Positions 16,175-23,366 of a stretch of 32,385 nt of DNA are shown in pieces. Source of the stretch: Chloroflexota bacterium (GTDB lineage Bacteria > Chloroflexota > UBA11872 > UBA12225 > JAJDUF01); assembly GCA_022824545.1 (NCBI GenBank), contig JAJDZR010000086.1, positions 1-32,385 of the forward strand, given 5' to 3'. The stretch's first letter is position 1. Each line of letters starts with the position of its first letter. Below the pieces are notes generated by a model. The model saw nothing but the letters and a program-made list of their open reading frames with translations, did no database searches and was not told where the DNA came from. A program made the position numbers and the translations under genes.

Positions 16175-16408
16175 GCAGTACTCCTATCGTTGCCAGCCTG
16201 CACAGTCCCATGCCCCACTCGGAGGTCGGGCAAGCCGGCACGTCAGAAGTAAATCAGCCCGCCGGTACTCCTGTCGAAGCGGTGGCTGACGACCTGCTTG
16301 GGAAACAAACGTATTCAGGGGTGAAGGAGGCACAGCATCGTGGCTGGTGAAGCCGCACGACATGGACAGTGACGACCGCGATGAACACCTGATGCTGCGG
16401 TTACAGAC

Positions 16409-16836
16409 TCATGGCGCACTCTGGATGATCTGCTTGGCGAGAGAGACGGCTGCCTCGGCTATGGTGAGTGCTTGCCGCGCGTCATCCTCAGCAAACAACT
16501 CCCAGGGAGTGCGTCCGCCTGCTTCATCCCCGTAGTCGCTCTGAACATGGATTTCAGGGCCAAGCTGCTCTGCGTAGCTGGAAGCTGCCGTACCTGCTCC
16601 TCCGAGACACCCGCAAACACATCCCGTGCCAACTCCTCCCGAAGTAATGCTGCCGGATTGTGGGTGCGGCCTACGGGACCAGGCAGCGCCAGTACCGCCT
16701 TCGCTGCATTCTCGGTGGCCAATTGGCTGTTATCAACGGACGACCGCCACCGCTGGAGAGCCACATCCTGGCGGGCCTCGGCCAGGAACCCAGCGGCGAG
16801 CCGCAGCCGATAGCCTACCTCGTCAGGAGCGAGCAC
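16409..16836 (-). pseudogene. HEPN-domain protein with frameshift
   Basis: The first part (GTG 16836) encodes FLAEARQDVALQRWRSSVDN and QLATENAAKAVLAL, a typical HEPN helical core. Around 16588-16592 homology jumps to another frame, which continues SSYAEQLGPEIHVQSDYGDE and ends TPWELFAEDDARQALTIAEA, the expected HEPN C-terminal half, with TGA at 16409. One missing base in CGGCAG would restore one 142-residue protein. No slippery heptamer is visible, so mutation or assembly error is likelier than programmed shifting. The start overlaps the end of the nucleotidyltransferase gene by 14 bases, the layout of MNT/HEPN pairs, some of which are toxin-antitoxin systems. The RNase motif R-x4-6-H is not evident. 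Confidence 0.75.
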
Positions 16837-17329
16837 CGTCGTCAGACTCCCAGGTCAAGCGCCAAGGCCAGAGCGGTGGCCGGCGCCAGCGCCACAGATC
16901 GCCGGCCGGTCGGCGCTCGCGGTAGAGGCCATGACGCTGCATCAGACGACGCAGCTGCGCCAGCCGCGTGGTCGCATATCCCTGCGGATCGTAAAGCACC
17001 TGCCCATCGAACGCGATGTCGAGATACAAGGAAGGCACACCCGACTCGAATTCCGTAGGGGTCTTGGCCTGGAGTGACACCCGGCCGCCGGAAGTAGCAG
17101 GAAGGCATCGCCGCAGGAGAAGGTGGCGGCCTAACGGCTTGTCAGGCAACTCTTCGGCGATGACAAGCAGGTCCCAATCGCTGGACTCCATTGCCTCCCC
17201 GCGTGCCTGGGAGCCAAACAGGACTACGGCAATCAGCCGATCTCCCAACGCTTGCCGTAGCGCCGACGAAGCCTCCACGGCCACGGTACGGTCAACTGCG
17301 CTCTCCCCGGCTGCTATCGTGCCGGCCAT
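16823..17329 (-). CDS. MNT-type nucleotidyltransferase (HEPN partner)
   Basis: The 168-residue protein carries the minimal nucleotidyltransferase core VVLFGSQARGEAMESSDWDL, where GS and the SDxD pair bind nucleotide and metal, followed by a third acidic position in YLDIAFDG. In characterised MntA/HepT systems this protein adds AMP to the HEPN toxin and silences it. GGAG stands six bases before the ATG. The HEPN gene overlaps its 3' end. The longer C-terminal basic, Trp-rich tail (RRPAGDLWRWRRPPLWPW) is unusual for minimal MNT proteins. Confidence 0.85.
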   Translation of the reverse strand: MAGTIAAGESAVDRTVAVEASSALRQALGDRLIAVVLFGSQARGEAMESSDWDLLVIAEELPDKPLGRHLLLRRCLPATSGGRVSLQAKTPTEFESGVPSLYLDIAFDGQVLYDPQGYATTRLAQLRRLMQRHGLYRERRPAGDLWRWRRPPLWPWRLTWESDDGARS

Positions 17330-17491
17330 CTCGGGCTCCGGATGTCTTTACCTATTGCTGTCCCCGGCTGCGGTTGAAGGCGCTTGGCTCACTCCGGCAG
17401 CGCCCGCCATCCTTTTAACGTACCATTCGAGGAGCGGCCATGAGCAGGCGAGTATAGCAGGAGGGACGGACTAGCGCATAGGGTGTGTGGG

Positions 17492-17562
17492 CTGCCGAGC
17501 AGGGACTCGAACCCCAATTACCTGATCCAGAGTCAGGCGTCTTACCATTAGACGACTCGGCA
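17492..17562 (-). tRNA. tRNA-Gln (anticodon CUG)
   Basis: On the minus strand TGCCGAG (17562 down to 17556) pairs with CTCGGCA (17499-17493) as a 7-bp acceptor stem. The D-arm reads TCGTCTAATGGTAAGAC, the anticodon arm CCTGA-CTCTGGA-TCAGG gives CTG at positions 34-36, and the T-arm holds GGTTCGAGTCC. Discriminator is G. CCA is not encoded. It appears to be a single tRNA, and the two sides hold no other tRNA. Confidence 0.95.
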
Positions 17563-17899
17563 ATGGTAAGTGCGTTGGTACGGACTACCGTAAAGTATGC
17601 CGCTTCATACTCCCGGGCGCAAGCCGCAAGCCGGGGCGCCCACCAGAGACGCCCCTACAAGGTTGGTAGTGCCAGGTAGCCGCTGTGGGGCAACCCTGGT
17701 AGTTGCCCATGTCCCCCGGCCGCAGTGGAGGGGTCAGAGAGGCTGGGGATTGTCAAGGGTAGGATTCCGGCACAGGCCGGAATGACAGACGGCGCAGGCT
17801 GAGTGGCCGGGGTGTGAGGTGCGGCCAATGGGGTGGTAGACTCGGATACATGGTGTGGTCCGGGGATGGTCGCGTTCCCCGGCGGCTGGAGTGAGGCTG
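17563..17899. other. Intergenic region, 337 bp
   Basis: It must contain the tRNA-Gln promoter and the leader of the next membrane protein gene. Its only clear structure is a hairpin repeat of the dRS3-like family (17764-17783). Small frames here look like shadows. Confidence 0.55.
17764..17783. repeat. Short palindromic hairpin repeat, copy 4 (variant stem)
   Basis: ATTCCGGC, ACAG, GCCGGAAT form an 8-bp stem with a 4-nt loop; the right flank GACAG is the complement-side counterpart of the CGTC flank in the other copies. The stem differs from copies 1 to 3 but pairing is retained. Confidence 0.7.
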
Positions 17900-18391
17900 A
17901 TGCCACTGGCGAGTGAAGAGCACGTACCCAAGCCGCTGACGTATGCCCTGATGTACCACGTCGTCTGGGCCTTGCTCTTCGGGGTCAGCGGAGTGGGGCT
18001 GGCGATTCTGTTCCTGGTTGCCGGGCAGTCGTGGCAGCGGTCGTTGCTGCCCCCGTCCGGCTTGGTGGCGTTCGGGCTGCTCTCCAGTTTCGGTGTGCTC
18101 GCGCTGTATGTCGTCCGTGTGCAGCTAATGACGGAGAACGTCGAGCAGCAGACGGCCTACCGTCTCTCGCAATGGTCCAACCGCGTGGTACTCGTCTTTG
18201 CCCCGGTCTTCCTGCTGCTGTTCCGGTTTGCGCTCGAACCGCTCGCCCGCACGGTGCTGGGTGTCAGTGAATGGCCGGTGACGGCGACCATCGCCTCGGC
18301 CGCGCTGCAAGTCGAGATCGCCGTGTGGTGGCTCTCGCATCTGCTGAGTATGTCGCAGGTGGCCCGTGCCCGGAAACGCGCCGGGGTCTAG
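17900..18391 (+). CDS. Small four-helix membrane protein of unknown function
   Basis: The 163-residue product shows four hydrophobic stretches: MYHVVWALLFGVSGVGLAIL, LVAFGLLSSFGVLALYVV, VVLVFAPVFLLLFRFAL and a last amphipathic one (IASAALQVEIAVWWLSHLL). The linker VQLMTENVEQQTAYRLSQW is polar. No family is recognised. The ATG at 17900 follows GGAGTGAGG and is preferred to a longer start at 17855. The tandem cyclic-di-AMP receptor-like genes follow after 136 bp. Confidence 0.65.
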   Translation: MPLASEEHVPKPLTYALMYHVVWALLFGVSGVGLAILFLVAGQSWQRSLLPPSGLVAFGLLSSFGVLALYVVRVQLMTENVEQQTAYRLSQWSNRVVLVFAPVFLLLFRFALEPLARTVLGVSEWPVTATIASAALQVEIAVWWLSHLLSMSQVARARKRAGV

Positions 18392-18527
18392 GCCCTGTGG
18401 ACAGTGTTCCCGGCTGCGTTGAACGATGCGGTAACATCCCGGCCGCCGGTCCTGGACAAAACGTTTAATGTACAATCAGGCTAGGCTACGGAAGAGGCCC
18501 GGACACGAGCGGTAAATAGGAAGTAGC

Positions 18528-18893
18528 GTGGACACCCCGACAGATTCGCCGGCGATGCCAGAGCCGATGCAGTTCATCGTGGCCATTGTCCAGGATGAAG
18601 ATGCCGGTCTGGCGACGGATGCGCTGACCACGGCCGGATTCCGGGTCACGCGCATCAACACAATGGGCGGATTCCTACGCAAGGGGAACGCCACACTGGC
18701 GATTGCCACCGAACCGTCAGAAGTGCAGCGCGCGCTCCTGCTGATCCGCGACAACTGCGAGCGGCGCTCCGAGTTCTTTGTGCCGACTGCGCCCGGCGAG
18801 ATCGGAGAGCCGTATCCACTGGAACCCATCCCGGTACAGGTCGGCGGAGCCACGATCTTCGTGCTGGACATCGAACGGTTCGAGCGGCTCTAG
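18528..18893 (+). CDS. Cyclic-di-AMP receptor-like protein (DUF970/DarA family)
   Basis: The product (121 residues) has MQFIVAIVQDEDAG at 14-27, then FRVTRINTMGGFLRKGNATL (39-58) and GGATIFVLDIERF near the end. These are the PII-like trimer core and the cyclic-di-AMP-binding segments of the family known as DarA/PstA in Firmicutes; it is a soluble signal-binding protein whose downstream target is not known. GTG 18528 follows TAGGAAG at a proper distance; the N-terminal extension of about 12 residues is absent in its neighbour. The second family member starts 37 bp downstream. Confidence 0.9.
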   Translation: MDTPTDSPAMPEPMQFIVAIVQDEDAGLATDALTTAGFRVTRINTMGGFLRKGNATLAIATEPSEVQRALLLIRDNCERRSEFFVPTAPGEIGEPYPLEPIPVQVGGATIFVLDIERFERL

Positions 18894-18930
18894 CGCGCCG
18901 CGAACCGCGAACACAGGTCACGAGCAAGCG

Positions 18931-19212
18931 ATGAAACTGATCTTGGCCATCGTGCAGAACAATGACGCGGGCAGAGCCATCGAGGCGCTCGTCGAGCAGG
19001 GGCACCGGGTCACGCGCATCAACACCGTCGGTGGGTTCCTCCGGCGTGGCAACGTGACTCTGCTGGTGGGCGTCGAACCGGAGCAAGTGGACCCGGCAAT
19101 CGAGACGCTACGCGCTGCCTGTAAAACGCAGGCGGCCAGTGATCGGATGCCCTTGGACGGCGCTCGCGGCGTGGTGTTCGTGCTTAATGCGGATAGCTTC
19201 CTGCAAGCCTAA
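18931..19212 (+). CDS. Cyclic-di-AMP receptor-like protein, shorter paralogue
   Basis: The 93-residue product begins MKLILAIVQNNDAGRAIEAL and has HRVTRINTVGGFLRRGNVTL at 25-44, sharing the core with the gene just upstream. It ends GARGVVFVLNADSFLQA in place of VGGATIFVLDIERF, and the segment between is much shorter than in the first copy (about 30 residues versus 45), so part of the ligand-loop region is missing. It may bind cyclic-di-AMP differently or form mixed trimers with the first copy. It is probably co-transcribed with it. Confidence 0.88.
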   Translation: MKLILAIVQNNDAGRAIEALVEQGHRVTRINTVGGFLRRGNVTLLVGVEPEQVDPAIETLRAACKTQAASDRMPLDGARGVVFVLNADSFLQA

Positions 19213-19303
19213 TGCGGTCTGGCACCCCACCCTCGGCACGCCTGTCCCCCGGCATAGCGGAAAGGGGTCATGGGGGACCGGGTCGCCACACTTGGCGCTC
19301 TCC

Positions 19304-20461
19304 CTAGCCTGATCTCCGAGCAATCTCCCGCTCGAACAGCTCCAGGTAGGCGTCGGCGGTACGTTCAGGGTCGAACAGCGCCTCGACCTCCGGCTGCGGT
19401 CGCATATAGCGTTGAGGGTGTGCCAGCACCCGCTCCAAGCCCTCGCACAGCGCAGCGGCCGAACCCGGCTCCACGACCTCGCCCATGCCGGTCATCTTGA
19501 TCGGCTGCCGCACGCCAGGCAGGTTGCTGGCGACCGCCGGAGTGCCACAGAGCATCGCTTCCACTTGGACCAGGCCAAATGACTCGGTCGGGTTGAGGCT
19601 CGGCACCACGAGGACATCACACGCGCTGTAAAAGACCGACAGCCGGCGTTGGTCCAACTGGCCGAGGAACTTCCAGCGGCGGCCTAACTCCGCGATAGGC
19701 TCGCGCAGCCGCTGCCGATAGGCTTGCTCGCCGAGCACGTCCTTGTATGGCCCGGCGAACAGCACCTTGGCGTGCGGGAAACGCGCCAACAAGCGCGGTA
19801 GGGCCGCCACCAGATACTCCACACCCTTTTCCGTAGCGAATCGCGCGGCCATGCCGATGACCGGCCGTTCATCAGCACCCACCGCGGCCTTGAATGCAGC
19901 CACGTCTGCTGCTGGGGGTACCGGCATAACGACAGGCGGAGAAATGACCTCCAGCTTGTCTGCAAATCGCGCCAGCAAGCGCGAATTGGTCGCGTAATCG
20001 TGGGTGTAGGCGACGATCTTGTCGGCGAGGCGGGCAGCAGCGTAGTGGGCCATGAAGATCACCTGGTCGAGGATGGCGCTGACCGGGCTGCGCGGCAGCA
20101 TCAGGTCGCAATGGTAGGTCAGGATGACGGGCTTGTTCTGCCGATGGCCCCGGATGGTCAGCCCGGCAGCGTCCACGTTGGGGAGGTGAATGCTCAACAC
20201 ATCGTGCTCACGGAGCAGCCTGCTGGCCGTGGGGCCAAGCGTGGGGGCGAGCACCCCCTTGCCGACCCGCAGCACCACCGGTACGCGCACGATACGCACG
20301 CCGTCCGCCCATTCCTCGCGCGGCAGCGTTGCATCGTGCTGCGTTGCGAGCACGGTCACGGTATGATCGCGCCGGGCCAGGGCCGCGGCCAGGCGCTCGA
20401 CATAGATGGTCAGCCCGCTCATGTGAGGGCGGTAGTAGTACAGCGCGAGCAGAATCCTCAT
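19304..20461 (-). CDS. Glycosyltransferase family 4
   Basis: The 385-residue protein has a GT-B fold: an N-terminal acceptor domain beginning MRILLALYYYRPHMSG and a donor domain with GMAARFATEKGVEYL and ESFGLVQVEAMLCGTPAVAS, where the two Glu of the EX7E motif (ESFGLVQVE) bind the nucleotide sugar. It is cytosolic and probably transfers a sugar to a lipid or polymer acceptor. It lies 60 bp downstream of glnA on the same strand and may be co-transcribed with it. Gene ends converge with the small cyclic-di-AMP receptor-like gene. Confidence 0.93.
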   Translation of the reverse strand: MRILLALYYYRPHMSGLTIYVERLAAALARRDHTVTVLATQHDATLPREEWADGVRIVRVPVVLRVGKGVLAPTLGPTASRLLREHDVLSIHLPNVDAAGLTIRGHRQNKPVILTYHCDLMLPRSPVSAILDQVIFMAHYAAARLADKIVAYTHDYATNSRLLARFADKLEVISPPVVMPVPPAADVAAFKAAVGADERPVIGMAARFATEKGVEYLVAALPRLLARFPHAKVLFAGPYKDVLGEQAYRQRLREPIAELGRRWKFLGQLDQRRLSVFYSACDVLVVPSLNPTESFGLVQVEAMLCGTPAVASNLPGVRQPIKMTGMGEVVEPGSAAALCEGLERVLAHPQRYMRPQPEVEALFDPERTADAYLELFEREIARRSG

Positions 20462-20521
20462 CGAGTATGGCCTCGCCGCACCGCCGTAGCCCTCATCGGA
20501 CGGTGCAGACTGAGCACGTCA

Positions 20522-21892
20522 TTAGTAGATTTCCAGGTAACGATCCAACTCCCACTGCGTGACCTGCTGCCGATACTCGCTATGCTCCTGCCGCTTGGCC
20601 TGCATAAACCGCTCGAAGACGTGGACACCCAGCGCTTCCTGCGCCAGGCTGGAGGCGGCTAAGGCGTCGAGGGCATCACCGAGCGAGCCGGGGAGTTGCT
20701 CGACCTGCTCCCGCTGCAACCGGAGCGGGTCGAACTCGTACAGGTTTTCCTCCAGCGGCGGCGGCGGCTCCAGTTCGCGCCGAATACCGTCCAGGCCGGC
20801 GTGCAGCATCACTGCGAACGCGAGGTACGGATTGCAGCTCGGATCGGGGCAGCGTAGCTCGATGCGGCTGCTCTGGGGCCGGTTGGGGATGAGCTTGGGG
20901 ACGCGGATGAGCGCAGACCGATTGGTGTGCGCCCAGCTGACGTAGACGGGCGCTTCGTAGCCCGGCACTAGGCGCTTGTACGAGTTGACGAGCGGCGCCA
21001 GCACCGCGCAGATGCCACGGGCATGTTCCAAGATACCGGCGGTGAAGTGGCGCGCGAGGTCGGAGAGACCATACGGCCCGGCCGGGTCGGCGAACAGGTT
21101 CTCGCCGGTATGGATGTCCGCGAGGCTCTGATGCGTGTGCATCCCCGATCCGTTGATGCCAAACCGCGGCTTGGGCATGAACGTGGCATAGAGGCCCGCT
21201 TGGCGCGCGATGGCCTTCAGCGTGTAGCGGAACGTGACGGTATGGTCGGCCGTCCGTAGCGCATTGTCGTACTGGAAGTCAATCTCGTGCTGGCCGGTGG
21301 CCACTTCGTGGTGGGCAGCCTCCACCTGCATCCCCATCGCCTCCAGCGCGACCACCATGTCGCGCCGGACCTGCGCCGCGAGGTCCGTGGAGAGGTCGAA
21401 ATAGCCGCCCTCGTCGTGGGGCATGGTGAGCACGTCGCCCGCTTCATCCACCTGCAGCAGGAAGAACTCCAGCTCCGGCCCGGTATTGAAGACAAAGCCC
21501 ATGTCGGCCGCGGCCGATATCGCCCGGCGCAGGACGTACCGCGGATCGCCGGGGAAAGGATTGCCTTCGGGCGTGTACACGTCGCAGATCAAGCGAGCGG
21601 TCTTCTCATTGCCGCTCTCCCACGGCACGATGGCGAACGTCGCCGGGTCCGGGTCGAGGTACATATCGCTCTCGGCGATCCGCGCAAAGCCCTCAATAGA
21701 GCTACCGTCGAACCAGGTGCCGTGATCGAACGCATCGGGCAAGCGATGGGTCGGAATCGTCACGCTCTTGACAATGCCAACGATGTCGGTGAACTGGAGG
21801 TTGATAAAGCGGACCTGCTCCCGCTCGCACTGCCCCAGGACGTGCTCCTGTCGCTCGGCGCGGGAGGGCGCGCCCATCGTGTCGGTGGTCAT
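20522..21892 (-). CDS. glnA: Glutamine synthetase type I
   Basis: The 456-residue enzyme makes glutamine from glutamate, ammonia and ATP as a dodecamer. It has FDGSSIEGF (61-69), the GHEIDF-like metal motif in TGQHEIDFQYDN, KPRFGINGSGMHTHQS and NPYLAFAVMLHAGLDGIR. Length and the absence of an extra 25-residue insertion suit the non-adenylylated alpha-type rather than the enterobacterial beta-type, but this is an inference. The ATG at 21892 (MTTDTMGAPS) replaces a longer frame that would include a copy of the GC-rich repeat. The intergenic region with divergent tgt holds both promoters and that repeat. Confidence 0.96.
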   Translation of the reverse strand: MTTDTMGAPSRAERQEHVLGQCEREQVRFINLQFTDIVGIVKSVTIPTHRLPDAFDHGTWFDGSSIEGFARIAESDMYLDPDPATFAIVPWESGNEKTARLICDVYTPEGNPFPGDPRYVLRRAISAAADMGFVFNTGPELEFFLLQVDEAGDVLTMPHDEGGYFDLSTDLAAQVRRDMVVALEAMGMQVEAAHHEVATGQHEIDFQYDNALRTADHTVTFRYTLKAIARQAGLYATFMPKPRFGINGSGMHTHQSLADIHTGENLFADPAGPYGLSDLARHFTAGILEHARGICAVLAPLVNSYKRLVPGYEAPVYVSWAHTNRSALIRVPKLIPNRPQSSRIELRCPDPSCNPYLAFAVMLHAGLDGIRRELEPPPPLEENLYEFDPLRLQREQVEQLPGSLGDALDALAASSLAQEALGVHVFERFMQAKRQEHSEYRQQVTQWELDRYLEIY

Positions 21893-21998
21893 GCTGCAAA
21901 TGCTCCCGATTTCCGCGGCACGCGGCGCAGGATACCACACCTGACCGCCGGGTCGGCAGTATGGCCGCGGACCATGCAGTATCATGCTGGTCAGCGCC

Positions 21999-22081
21999 GG
22001 CCCCTCTATGGTCCCCCCGCTGCGGCGGGAGGGACGGCGGCTCCCTCCCCCGTCGGGACGGGGGAGGGCCAGGGTGGGGGC
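21999..22081 (+). repeat. GC-rich dispersed repeat copy (R4) in the glnA/tgt divergent region
   Basis: CCCCTCTATGGTCCCCCCGC then TGCGGCGGGAGGGACGG and CTCCCTCCCCCGTCGGGACG, ending AGGGCCAGGGTGGGGG. Both hairpins are intact. It sits between the divergent starts of glnA and tgt, finishing about 20 bp before the tgt ATG. Confidence 0.75.
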
Positions 22082-22101
22082 CACGACCGCACTGAGAACA
22101 G

Positions 22102-23331
22102 ATGACCGATAGAAACTGCACTGTTGCCCCTCTGACGCTGACCATCGAGGCGCAGAGCGGGCGAGCACGCGCCGGGCGGCTGCTCACACCACACGGCGTC
22201 GTGCCGACACCCTGCTTCATGCCCGTCGGGACGCAGGCGACGGTCAAGTCGGTCAGCCCTGACGATCTGAGCAACGTCGGTGCAGCGATGATCCTGGCCA
22301 ACACGTATCACCTGCTGCTGCGCCCCGGTCCAGAGATCGTCGCCGCGCACGGTGGCCTGCACCGCTTCATGGGCTGGCAAGGGCCAATCCTGACCGACTC
22401 GGGCGGCTTCCAGGTCTGGAGCCTGGCCCGTCTCCGGTGCATTGACGACGACGGCGTGACCTTTCGCTCTCACCTCGATGGCAGCGAGCACCGGCTCACA
22501 CCGGAGCGCGTCATGGAAATCCAAGCGCAGCTCGGCGCGGACGTGGTCATGGCCTTCGACGAGTGTGTCGGCTATCCGGCCACACACACCGAGGCGGCGG
22601 CGGCGGCGCAGCGCACCGGCCGCTGGTTGGAGCGCTGTCTCGACGCCCGGCCGGGGCCGGGGCAGGCACTGTTCGGCATCGTGCAGGGGAGTACCTTCAC
22701 CGATCTCAGAACCGCCTCGGCCCAGGCCACTGTCGCCGCCGACTTGCCGGGGTATGCTATCGGCGGATTGAGTGTGGGCGAGTCGAAGGCGGAAATGTGG
22801 CGTATCGTCGAGCATACGGTGCCGCTCCTGCCGGCGGAGCGGCCGCGCTACCTGATGGGGATAGGCTCGCCGGAGGACTTGGTCGAGGCCGTTCGGTACG
22901 GCATTGACCTGTTCGACTGCGTACTCCCCACGCGGGCCGCCCGCCACGCCGGTCTCTACACCGACGCTGGCCGTCTGAATATACGTAAGGCTCGGTTCCG
23001 TGCTGACCTGGGGCCGATTGATCCGAGCTGCGACTGCGCGACGTGCCGCACGTTCACGGCAAGTTACGTGCATCATCTCTTCCGCGCCAAGGAACTGCTC
23101 GCCTACCGGCTCGCTACCGTTCACAACCTGCGCTATCTCACCCGGCTCACGGAGCGTATGCGGGCTGCGATTGCCGCCGACGCCTACGAAGCGTTCCGCG
23201 ACGACTTTCTGGCGACCTTTCGCGCGCCGGATGCACGTGAGCGCAGCCGGCAGCAGCAACGCTGGCAGGCGGCACAGCGCCGCGCGGCGGCGTCTCCGGC
23301 CGCTCAGTCTGCACCGGCCGCCGAGTGCTAA
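22102..23331 (+). CDS. tgt: tRNA-guanine transglycosylase (queuine tRNA-ribosyltransferase)
   Basis: Tgt swaps guanine at position 34 of tRNAs with GUN anticodons for preQ1 (or queuine) in queuosine synthesis. The 409-residue protein has PVGTQATVKSVSPDDL, TDSGGFQVWSL (Asp99) and FDCVLPTRAARH with the nucleophilic Asp272, and a zinc site Cys310, Cys312, Cys315 in CDCATC. The last 30 residues are a low-complexity Gln/Ala/Arg tail beyond the usual end. ATG 22102 is chosen although the ribosome-binding site is weak (TGAGAA). No other queuosine genes are in the window. Confidence 0.95.
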   Translation: MTDRNCTVAPLTLTIEAQSGRARAGRLLTPHGVVPTPCFMPVGTQATVKSVSPDDLSNVGAAMILANTYHLLLRPGPEIVAAHGGLHRFMGWQGPILTDSGGFQVWSLARLRCIDDDGVTFRSHLDGSEHRLTPERVMEIQAQLGADVVMAFDECVGYPATHTEAAAAAQRTGRWLERCLDARPGPGQALFGIVQGSTFTDLRTASAQATVAADLPGYAIGGLSVGESKAEMWRIVEHTVPLLPAERPRYLMGIGSPEDLVEAVRYGIDLFDCVLPTRAARHAGLYTDAGRLNIRKARFRADLGPIDPSCDCATCRTFTASYVHHLFRAKELLAYRLATVHNLRYLTRLTERMRAAIAADAYEAFRDDFLATFRAPDARERSRQQQRWQAAQRRAAASPAAQSAPAAEC

Positions 23332-23366
23332 GGTGAAATGCCAGGGTGGCAGAGGACGGCATACGC

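Noticed and set aside
16156..16350. Short plus-strand frame upstream of the second Gfo/Idh gene
   Set aside because: It overlaps the Gfo/Idh start, lacks conserved features, and the region 16175-16408 shows no coding signal.
18451..18476. TACAAT before the cyclic-di-AMP receptor-like gene as a -10 box
   Set aside because: The sequence is AT-rich and well placed, but no -35 hexamer lies at a suitable distance, so I do not list it as a promoter.
19244..19278. Hairpin GTCCCCC/GGGGGAC between convergent genes as a terminator
   Set aside because: The loop is 21 nt and there is no T-run on either side, so it is not a convincing rho-independent terminator.
21893..22168. Longer start of glnA
   Set aside because: The extra N-terminus encodes the GC-rich repeat and tgt leader; the ATG at 21892 starts with a typical glutamine synthetase N-terminus.
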